From: JAJBWD01 sp041821285
Lineage (GTDB): Bacteria; Bacillota; Clostridia; Clostridiales; Clostridiaceae
DNA length: 34,824 nt
Direction: 5' to 3'
NCBI GenBank assembly: GCA_041821285.1
Contig: JBGUER010000006.1
Span: 1 to 34,824, forward strand
In this document: piece by piece, positions 24,288 through 30,815 of the stretch
How positions within the stretch are numbered: position 1 is the stretch's first letter
Layout: the number at the start of each line of letters is the position of its first letter
Notes under the pieces: model-generated
The model's database searches: none
Told to the model about the DNA's origin: nothing
Seen by the model: only the letters and a program-made list of their open reading frames with translations
Program-made: the position numbers and the translations under genes

Positions 24288-25052
24288 ATGGAGAAATTAG
24301 CTATAGTATATTTTTCAGGGACAGGCAATACCAGGTATATAGCGGATAAGATGAAGGAATCTATTATTAAAACAAATATTCAGGTTGATTTAATAAACAT
24401 TGAGAAAAATATCATAAATCCTAATAGATATGATTATATAATTATTGGCGGACCTGTTTATGTAGAAAGATATCCAGAAATATTATTAAAATACATAGAA
24501 GATAATCTATCAAATTATAAAGGCAAGTGCATGATGTATTCGACCCAGGGGGCGTATGGAGCTACTCCAGTTTTCAAACATGCTATTAAAAGAATTAGAA
24601 GTCTTAATATTTCATATTATAATTATTTAATTATGCCAAATAATTTTTATACTTTTATGCTAAAAAGGTGTTCAAAAGACAAGGAAAAAAAATTAATTAA
24701 AACTGCTTCCTTAAAAGCTCAAAATATGGTGTTAGAATTTTTGAATGGAAAAACAAGCAGCTATGATAGTTTAAATATAAGAGTTTATTCCGCAGAAATC
24801 ATATACAAACTTGTATATCCATTTTTCAGAAAATTATTAATGAGAAATTTAGAAATTGATAAAAATTTATGTATTAAATGCGGAATATGCGAAAATTCAT
24901 GTCCAGCAAAAAGTCTAAAATTTTATCCTAAATTAGAGATTAATGATGATTGTACCTTTTGTCAGAGATGTATTCATAATTGTCCTAAAAATGCTTTTTT
25001 ATATAAAGGGAAACCTATTATTCAATACAAACCTAAATTTAAGGAGGAATAA
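24288..25052 (+). CDS. EFR1-type flavodoxin-ferredoxin fusion protein
   Basis: Cytoplasmic electron carrier of 254 aa joining a flavodoxin-like FMN domain (residues 1-~165) to a two-cluster ferredoxin domain (~188-240). The FMN phosphate loop is FSGTGNTRYIA (9-19), with the IGGPVYVERYP and STQGAYG loops further on. Two complete CX2CX2CX3CP motifs (Cys195, 198, 201, 205 and Cys222, 225, 228, 232) should hold two [4Fe-4S] clusters. Such fusions pass low-potential electrons to partner reductases. The next gene starts 2 bases after its stop, and a third follows closely, so it is the lead gene of a three-gene operon and the probable electron donor for it. The ribosome site is GGGG followed by a short spacer. 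Confidence 0.92.
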   Translation: MEKLAIVYFSGTGNTRYIADKMKESIIKTNIQVDLINIEKNIINPNRYDYIIIGGPVYVERYPEILLKYIEDNLSNYKGKCMMYSTQGAYGATPVFKHAIKRIRSLNISYYNYLIMPNNFYTFMLKRCSKDKEKKLIKTASLKAQNMVLEFLNGKTSSYDSLNIRVYSAEIIYKLVYPFFRKLLMRNLEIDKNLCIKCGICENSCPAKSLKFYPKLEINDDCTFCQRCIHNCPKNAFLYKGKPIIQYKPKFKEE

Positions 25053-25054
25053 AT

Positions 25055-25897
25055 ATGAAGATTCTATTAGGGGGTTCCTTTGGGAATCTTGGCAGAGAAG
25101 TTTTAAATCAATTAATTTTATCAGGACATGAAATCATAGCTATAGATAAATTTATTAAACAAGATATAAAAAATAAAAATCTGGTAATAAAACAATGTGA
25201 TGTGACCAATAGTGAGGAAATAAAAGACATATGTAAAGATGTGGATATAGTAATATCAACAATAGGTCTTACATCTGCAAGTAAAATAGTTACACATTAT
25301 GATATAGATTTGAAGGGAAATTTAAACATTTTAAAGGAAGCAAAAAAAGCTGGTGTTAAAAAATTTATTTATATTTCAGTAATAAAATGTGATACAAATC
25401 CAGAAATACCAATGCTAGATGCAAAACATAAATTCGAAGAAGAATTAATTGGAAGTGGATTAGACTATAGCATATATAGGCCAACAGGTTATTTCTATGA
25501 TATAAGCAAGGTTTTTAAACCAATGATTGATAAAGGTGTTGTAACTTTGTTAAAAGGAAGCAATGCTACAGCTAATGTTATAGATACTAAGGATTTTGCT
25601 AAATATATTGTGGATAATATTAATGATAATAATAATAAAATAGTAGAAATAGGTGGTAAGGAAATATACAGCTATGAAGAAATTGCTAAATTGTTTTTTA
25701 AAGCTGCTAATAAAGAAGTTAAAATTAAATATGTATTTCCTATTATATTTAATGTTTTAGAATTTATAAGCAAAATAACTAAGAATGGGAAAGCTGCAAA
25801 TATAAAATTTGGCAAATGGACATTAAGTAACGATATGACAGCAGATGTTAAATATGGTGAGTCATCTTTTAAAGAATATATTAAAAATTTATATTAA
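25055..25897 (+). CDS. NAD(P)-binding atypical SDR / NmrA-like protein
   Basis: Rossmann-fold protein of 280 aa of the atypical short-chain dehydrogenase group (NmrA / NAD(P)H-binding). The nucleotide motif GxxGxxG is at residues 7-13 (GGSFGNLG), with an acidic Asp near the end of the second strand and the later segments CDVTNSEE and VISTIGLTSAS. The classical Tyr-x-x-x-Lys active site is not obvious; instead there is KFEEELIGSGLDYSIYRPTG, typical of the atypical group that includes biliverdin-IX-beta reductase (BLVRB), isoflavone reductases and redox sensors. AAGGAGG lies inside the end of the preceding gene, showing tight coupling to the flavodoxin-ferredoxin. Substrate unknown; a reductase role is inferred from context. 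Confidence 0.85.
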   Translation: MKILLGGSFGNLGREVLNQLILSGHEIIAIDKFIKQDIKNKNLVIKQCDVTNSEEIKDICKDVDIVISTIGLTSASKIVTHYDIDLKGNLNILKEAKKAGVKKFIYISVIKCDTNPEIPMLDAKHKFEEELIGSGLDYSIYRPTGYFYDISKVFKPMIDKGVVTLLKGSNATANVIDTKDFAKYIVDNINDNNNKIVEIGGKEIYSYEEIAKLFFKAANKEVKIKYVFPIIFNVLEFISKITKNGKAANIKFGKWTLSNDMTADVKYGESSFKEYIKNLY

Positions 25898-25911
25898 AAA
25901 GAGGCAAAAAA

Positions 25912-26613
25912 ATGAACAATGTAGAGAAATTAGATAGTGAAATAGTAAAGAAAATTTCAGAAAAGTTTATTTTAGAAAAATGTGAAATAGGAGATTTAAA
26001 GGAGTTTACCTACCCAAAGGTTTTACCAATTATGAAATATAAAGCCGATAAGTATAAGGTAGATAAACTGGGGAATATGACTATTTTAAAATGTAAAATG
26101 TTTAATTTAATGAGCTTAGTTACTGTGGTTTTAACTCCAGATTTATCTAGAAATATACCGTTCGTTATTATTGATATAGTTTGTGTTAGAAATAAATATA
26201 TTAGTTTCTTTGAATTTTTCGATATTCATACTAATAATGATGAAGCAATTGAGAAATTTAAAGAAGATACTTTAAAGATTAAGAAAAAATATAAAGATTT
26301 AGATGAGCATATAGAAAAACCAAATTGGTATGTGCCTATTAGAGCTAAGTATTCACTTTTAAAGCATGGGAATAAGGATAAAGAATATGAGATAAGTAAT
26401 ATGATTATGGAATGTTTAGATAATTATTTATTATTTGTATCCAAGGCAAAAGAACCAGAGGATATTGTTAGCAGCAGAGAAAGGTTAACTATGTTTATTG
26501 ATGACCTAATAAATAAAGGGAATCCATCATCAAAACCTATTTCTAAAGCATTAGGGAATGAGAAAGCTAAAAAATTCTTTGAAGATGTTGTGTTTTATAT
26601 GGAGCCTTTTTAA
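25912..26613 (+). CDS. Hypothetical protein, possible remote bilin-reductase (FDBR) relative
   Basis: Soluble protein of 233 aa without signal or membrane helix and not a family I can name with certainty. Length and pattern resemble ferredoxin-dependent bilin reductases (HY2/PcyA group): a central block with Pro76, Pro83 and Asp88 (LTPDLSRNIPFVIIDIV) whose spacing Pro-x6-Pro-x4-Asp equals Pro93, Pro100 and the catalytic Asp105 of cyanobacterial PcyA as I remember it; then a Pro-x-Trp segment (KPNWYVPIRAKYSLL) and a C-terminal helix-strand FFEDVVFYME like the family end. PcyA Glu76 and His88 have no clear equivalent. It follows an SDR-type gene by 14 bases and is third in an operon led by a flavodoxin-ferredoxin, which suits an enzyme fed by ferredoxin electrons. 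The assignment is a hypothesis from manual alignment. Confidence 0.72.
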   Translation: MNNVEKLDSEIVKKISEKFILEKCEIGDLKEFTYPKVLPIMKYKADKYKVDKLGNMTILKCKMFNLMSLVTVVLTPDLSRNIPFVIIDIVCVRNKYISFFEFFDIHTNNDEAIEKFKEDTLKIKKKYKDLDEHIEKPNWYVPIRAKYSLLKHGNKDKEYEISNMIMECLDNYLLFVSKAKEPEDIVSSRERLTMFIDDLINKGNPSSKPISKALGNEKAKKFFEDVVFYMEPF

Positions 26614-26628
26614 CAAAGGCTCCTTTAA
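26601..26628. terminator. Hairpin terminator between convergent genes
   Basis: GGAGCCTTT (26601-26609) and AAAGGCTCC (26615-26623), a perfect 9-bp stem whose loop contains the stop codon of the upstream gene, followed by TTTAATTTT on the plus strand. It may also slow read-through from the minus-strand gene. Confidence 0.82.
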
Positions 26629-26630
26629 TT

Positions 26631-29057
26631 TTATTGTTTAACTATATTAAATTTAACTGTTTTTTCTCCATATAGCTCTGATGAGATCACTACGCTAGCT
26701 TCACCGGATTGTCCCTTGGTTTTTATCCAGAAAGCACTAGATCCACCTATCAAAGGTATATTTTTAGGACCAATTAAGGAAATAGGGCCTTGAGTTTCTA
26801 CGGAAATAAATTCACTAGAATAAGTTGGTATCTTTTTATTTTTATCTTCTAGTTTAATTACTACTCTAGTTACATCGTAGGTTTCATCTTCTATTAAATT
26901 TGTAGAGTCTGGGTATACATTTATATCTAAAGTTCCAAGTTGGGATTTATATTCTGTTAAAACAAGTTTATCATTTATATAACCATCATATTTATAAGTT
27001 GTAGCAGCTGATCCCCAATTGCTCATATATTTGCCATATAACTGGTAGGAATCTGAAAAACTCAATTTATATTTTAATAAAAGAATCCCCATTTTTAGTT
27101 TATCATTCAAAGATAAAGATGAGTCTCCGCCTTTAGAAACTTTAATAAAAGAATTTTTAATAAAATCTGCATCTTTTATACTGAAGTTTTCATTGTCATG
27201 AATTTGGCTTCCAATATAACTATTAACTATTACAGGGGCATGAGGTACTGATGGGTACTTATCCTTTGCAGGATAGAAACAATCTATATAAAGATCATTT
27301 TTATATACTTTTACATAATCACAGTTAGTGAAAATATAGGTGTCTCCTAAAGCACTAGCTGGAAAATCCCCAATTTCCATAGCGTTAGCTACATGCATAA
27401 CAGGTGTTGTGTCTTGCATAGAGGAATATACATAGGCTGCATATTTTTCTATTCTAAACATATCCGTAACGCCATGGTAGCAAATCTTATCTCCACTTCC
27501 AAAGTCTTTATGTGTGTTGTAATCGAACATGCACCAACCAATGCTTCCTGAAATGTCATTGTCTTTATACATAGCTTCTAGTACATTTAAATGTCTTTTA
27601 GCTTGCTTAATTCTGTGAGGCTCACTATCAAATTTCTTAGTTGGATACATATGACCATTATGTTCTGTAACTAGGTATGGCGCATTAGATTTTGCCACTG
27701 ATTTTCTTCCTTTTAAACCATTGTTTTTTCCAGTATGAGAAAAATCGTTAAAAGTATATACATCCTCAAGAAGTTGACTCCCTTCCATATATCTAACTCC
27801 ACCAGTTGGTCTAGTTTCGTCTAATTTATGGGCTAGAGCGTTAGTTTTTTTATAAAGTTCTTCGCAATCAGCAGACTCATTTATTCTAACTCCCCAAATA
27901 AATACACTTGGGTGGTTCCAATCTTTCATAATCATATCTTCAACGTTCGTCAAAGCAAGGTTTCTCCACTCTTTTGAATCTCCAATATGTTGCCATCCTG
28001 GTATTTCATCAAAAACCAAAAGTCCAAGTTCGTCACATTTATCCATAAAATGATTGCTTTGTGGGTAATGGCTTAAACGAACTGTATTTACACCTAGGTC
28101 ATATTTTAAAATTTCAGCATCTTTATATTGAGCACTTTTGGGCATAGCATAACCTACATAAGGGAAGGATTGGTGTCTATTAAGTCCTCTTAATTTTATT
28201 TTTCCCCCATTTAAGTATAAGCCGTCTTCTTTATATTCCACTTGTCTAAATCCAAAAGTGAAATAGTTTCTATCATATATAGTCTCATCTTTTTTTAGTT
28301 CAATTTGAAGCTTGTACAAATTTGGATTATCTATATCCCATAAGCAAACCTTTTCTATATGTTCAGTTACATTTATTATTTGTTTATTTTCTCCAGAAAG
28401 TTCAATTTCTTTATTAAATTTATAAAAAGAATTATCTTTAAATAAAACATTAAAATTTAATGAATGCCTTCCTTTTTTACCATTAATATTTTCTACGTAT
28501 ATGTCTAAATCTAAAAGTTTCGTCTCCTCTAAAACTTTTTTAGTCTTTACATGACAATTCGATATAGTTATATCATTGATATATTCTAGTCTAACTTCTC
28601 TATATATGCCGCCATAAGTTAAATAATCCACTACAAAGCCAAAGGGAGGAGTATCTTTTCTTTCATGACAATCTACATATACAGCTATCAAATTATCTTG
28701 TCCATAATTTATAGATTTAGAAATATCAAATTTAAATGGGGTGTATCCACCTTTGTGATCTCCTACAAAAATTCCATTTACATACACTTTAGCGTATGTC
28801 ATAACACCGTCAAAACAAAGACAAGCAGTTTTTTTAATCATTTCATCTGGTATAAATAAATTTTTTCTATAGCAACATTCTATTTGATACATCTTTTCAT
28901 CAAAATTGTTATAAGGTGTTTCTACAGCAGTGTGTGGAATATTAACTTTCTCAAATTTATAATCTTTATTTTCGCCTAGCAACATATCTTCTTTGAATTC
29001 AGAACAATATTCCCAATCAAAATTCAAATTTTTAATTATTCGTATATTATCATCCAT
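26631..29057 (-). CDS. Glycoside hydrolase family 2 enzyme (beta-galactosidase/beta-glucuronidase type)
   Basis: Intracellular glycosidase of 808 aa with no signal peptide. Domains in order: jelly-roll sugar-binding (residues ~1-165, ending with GGIYREVRLEY), Ig-like (~166-275), catalytic TIM barrel (~280-560) and C-terminal beta domains (~570-808, including SSALGDTYIFTNCDYVKVY and a final Ig-like SFISVETQGPISLIGP region). The acid/base glutamate is Glu394 in WGVRINESAD and the nucleophile is Glu465 in YLVTEHNGHM. The barrel start GGKIKLRGLNRHQSFP is typical of GH2. It should remove terminal beta-linked galactose or a related sugar from imported oligosaccharides. TTGGGGGAATTAGT precedes the ATG. 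It is monocistronic and its promoter is flanked by an 11-bp inverted repeat. Confidence 0.92.
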   Translation of the reverse strand: MDDNIRIIKNLNFDWEYCSEFKEDMLLGENKDYKFEKVNIPHTAVETPYNNFDEKMYQIECCYRKNLFIPDEMIKKTACLCFDGVMTYAKVYVNGIFVGDHKGGYTPFKFDISKSINYGQDNLIAVYVDCHERKDTPPFGFVVDYLTYGGIYREVRLEYINDITISNCHVKTKKVLEETKLLDLDIYVENINGKKGRHSLNFNVLFKDNSFYKFNKEIELSGENKQIINVTEHIEKVCLWDIDNPNLYKLQIELKKDETIYDRNYFTFGFRQVEYKEDGLYLNGGKIKLRGLNRHQSFPYVGYAMPKSAQYKDAEILKYDLGVNTVRLSHYPQSNHFMDKCDELGLLVFDEIPGWQHIGDSKEWRNLALTNVEDMIMKDWNHPSVFIWGVRINESADCEELYKKTNALAHKLDETRPTGGVRYMEGSQLLEDVYTFNDFSHTGKNNGLKGRKSVAKSNAPYLVTEHNGHMYPTKKFDSEPHRIKQAKRHLNVLEAMYKDNDISGSIGWCMFDYNTHKDFGSGDKICYHGVTDMFRIEKYAAYVYSSMQDTTPVMHVANAMEIGDFPASALGDTYIFTNCDYVKVYKNDLYIDCFYPAKDKYPSVPHAPVIVNSYIGSQIHDNENFSIKDADFIKNSFIKVSKGGDSSLSLNDKLKMGILLLKYKLSFSDSYQLYGKYMSNWGSAATTYKYDGYINDKLVLTEYKSQLGTLDINVYPDSTNLIEDETYDVTRVVIKLEDKNKKIPTYSSEFISVETQGPISLIGPKNIPLIGGSSAFWIKTKGQSGEASVVISSELYGEKTVKFNIVKQ

Positions 29058-29066
29058 ACTAATTCC

Positions 29067-29130
29067 CCCAATATCTTTTAAATGCTAATCTTATTGTATC
29101 AATAGTAAATAAACTAATCAAGATATTGGG
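29067..29130 (-). promoter_or_regulatory. GH2 promoter flanked by an 11-bp inverted repeat
   Basis: On the minus strand: -35 TTGATT (plus-strand 29116-29121), exact 17-base spacer, -10 TACAAT (29093-29098). Perfect 11-base inverted arms, CCCAATATCTT at 29067-29077 and AAGATATTGGG at 29120-29130, bracket it. One arm touches the -35 box and the other lies in the leader next to the ribosome site, an arrangement typical of repressor operators, possibly acting by looping. Confidence 0.6.
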
Positions 29131-29139
29131 TGTTGACCC

Positions 29140-29168
29140 TTGTATTTATTAAATAATTTTGTTAAAAT
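29140..29168 (+). promoter_or_regulatory. Promoter of the leader ORF / MFS transcript
   Basis: TTGTAT (29140-29145), exact 17-base spacer, TAAAAT (29163-29168). It is divergent from the GH2 promoter and would start near 29175, 24 bases before the leader ORF. Confidence 0.6.
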
Positions 29169-29198
29169 ATAGAAGAAGAATAAATAAGGAGAAAAGAT

Positions 29199-29336
29199 AT
29201 GGAAAGCTTAGTTATAAATAATATTACATTAAAAAGACTTCCTTTGTCATTATTTGGAATATGCTATGATTTAAAAGATGAGGGTATAAGTGTTTCTATT
29301 TTTAATGTAAATATATGTAAAGTTAAGCGACCCTAA
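29199..29336 (+). CDS. 45-codon ORF, possible leader peptide of the MFS exporter
   Basis: Small ORF of 45 aa beginning MESLVINNITLKRLPLSLFG and ending CKVKRP, preceded by AAGGAG (29186-29191) at good distance and by a promoter. I recognise no family and it has no membrane helix. Its stop codon lies 16 bases before the first of two terminator hairpins that precede the MFS gene. That position is what is expected of a regulatory leader peptide whose translation state controls RNA folding downstream. It could also be an independent small protein with its own terminator. Confidence 0.55.
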   Translation: MESLVINNITLKRLPLSLFGICYDLKDEGISVSIFNVNICKVKRP

Positions 29337-29352
29337 ATTTATAGTTATTTGT

Positions 29353-29387
29353 AACTTAGGCATGGTTAACTTGCCTGAGTTTTTTTA
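29353..29387 (+). terminator. First leader hairpin (T1)
   Basis: AACTTAGGCA (29353-29362) pairs with TGCCTGAGTT (29372-29381), 10 bp with one G-U, loop of 9, followed by seven T in total. Its right arm can alternatively pair with the left arm of the second hairpin. Confidence 0.75.
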
Positions 29388-29423
29388 TGTGTAATAATAG
29401 TATTATATACAATAATGATACGT

Positions 29424-29460
29424 AAAACTTGGGCCTCAGGGTCTAAGTTTTTTATTTTTT
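29424..29460 (+). terminator. Second leader hairpin (T2), directly before the MFS ribosome site
   Basis: AACTTGGGCC (29426-29435), loop TCAG, GGTCTAAGTT (29440-29449), a 10-bp stem with two G-U pairs, followed by TTTTATTTTTT and then GGAGG of the MFS gene. As drawn it would stop transcription before the gene unless disrupted, so it looks like an attenuator. Confidence 0.75.
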
Positions 29461-29473
29461 GGAGGTAGATTAA

Positions 29474-30664
29474 ATGAATAATAAAAATATGAAAAAAAAT
29501 ATAAATATAAATTATATGTTTATATCATTAATGAGTTTTTCTCTTACTGAAGGTGTTTGGATGCTATATTTAGCAAGTAAGGGGCTTAGTTTATTTGAAA
29601 TAGGATTAATGGAGTCTATATTTCATATAACATCCTTTTTAATGGAGGTTCCAACTGGAATAGTAGCGGATATATATGGTAGAAAAATATCAAGAAGCTT
29701 AGGGCGATTAATGGCTATAGTAAGTACCATTATAATGATTTTTGGTAAATCTCCATTATATTTTGCACTAGGATTTATATTTGCTGCTATAAGTTACAAT
29801 TTAGAGTCAGGCGCAGGAGATGCTTTAATATATGATTCTATGAAAGAATTAGGTAGCGAAAAAAAATATATGAAGGTAAAGGGTAATCAAGAAGTATTTT
29901 TTCAAATAGCAAATGCATCGTCACTACTTTTAGGCGGTTATTTAGCTACTTTAGATTATGGACTTGTATATAAAACAAATCTTATTATTGGTATTGTAAC
30001 ATTTATGGTGTCTTTGTCTTTTGTGGAACCTAGAATTTATGAAAAAGAGGATGAAAATACTATTAGTTCATTTTATAATCAAATAAAGAAAAGTATAAAA
30101 ATAATAATAAAAGATAAGAGAATATTATTTTTGATAATAATTGGAGAATTTTTTTCTAATTTTTACACTACAGAATTCTTCTACATTCAAAATTTACTAA
30201 AATCTTATGGTTATAATGAATTCCATATAGGACTTATAATATCTTTAGGTGGTGTTTTTTCAGCATTAGTAGGTAGTAGAGTTTATTTAATCGAGAAAAA
30301 ATTAGGCCCTAGAAAAATGTTGATGATATTTCCACTAATAGCTATAATATGTTTTTGGGGAGTTACTTTTAAAAACTTAATAATACCATTTTTTATGATT
30401 TTATCTATAATAGAATGTATTTTGTTTATAACTATAAGTGATTATATAAATAGACTTATACCAAGCAAACAAAGGGCAACTATATTATCTTTTCAAAGTA
30501 TGGCTTTTAGTTTGATTATGATAATATTCTTTCCTATCATAGGTAAAATAGGAGATTTATACGGTTTGGATTTTTCTTTTAAATTTATAGCAGCAATAGC
30601 AACTTTAGTTTTAGGATTATTAGTAGTAAGAATTAAGATAGAAAAGGATATAGAAGAGAAATAA
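29474..30664 (+). CDS. MFS transporter (drug-efflux type)
   Basis: Membrane protein of 396 aa with about 12 helices. The N-terminal half has the MFS loop 2-3 signature GIVADIYGRKISRSLGR after helix 2 and LMEVPTG in it, and the conserved acidic GAGDALIYDSMKELG segment of small-molecule exporters of this type. A basic Asn/Lys-rich start (MNNKNMKKNININ) precedes helix 1. It probably exports a drug or toxic metabolite by H+ antiport; the substrate is unknown. GGAGG ends 8 bases before the ATG. Expression appears to be gated by the two-hairpin leader with an upstream 45-codon ORF, an arrangement known for antibiotic-induced resistance genes. A strong terminator follows. Confidence 0.88.
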   Translation: MNNKNMKKNININYMFISLMSFSLTEGVWMLYLASKGLSLFEIGLMESIFHITSFLMEVPTGIVADIYGRKISRSLGRLMAIVSTIIMIFGKSPLYFALGFIFAAISYNLESGAGDALIYDSMKELGSEKKYMKVKGNQEVFFQIANASSLLLGGYLATLDYGLVYKTNLIIGIVTFMVSLSFVEPRIYEKEDENTISSFYNQIKKSIKIIIKDKRILFLIIIGEFFSNFYTTEFFYIQNLLKSYGYNEFHIGLIISLGGVFSALVGSRVYLIEKKLGPRKMLMIFPLIAIICFWGVTFKNLIIPFFMILSIIECILFITISDYINRLIPSKQRATILSFQSMAFSLIMIIFFPIIGKIGDLYGLDFSFKFIAAIATLVLGLLVVRIKIEKDIEEK

Positions 30665-30687
30665 ACTGAAAATTCAATAATTTTTTA

Positions 30688-30722
30688 GAAAAGACACTGT
30701 AATTTCAGTGTCTTTTCATTTA
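30688..30722 (+). terminator. Rho-independent terminator after the MFS gene
   Basis: GAAAAGACACTG (30688-30699) pairs perfectly with CAGTGTCTTTTC (30706-30717), 12 bp, 6-base loop, with the T-rich stretch partly inside the stem and partly after it. Confidence 0.88.
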
Positions 30723-30815
30723 CAAAGCTTGTAGAATAAAGTAAAATTGAAATATAAGGAATAAATAAATTTCGCTAATTTGTGAGCTTAAAATATATAA
30801 AGTGAGGTTGCTATT

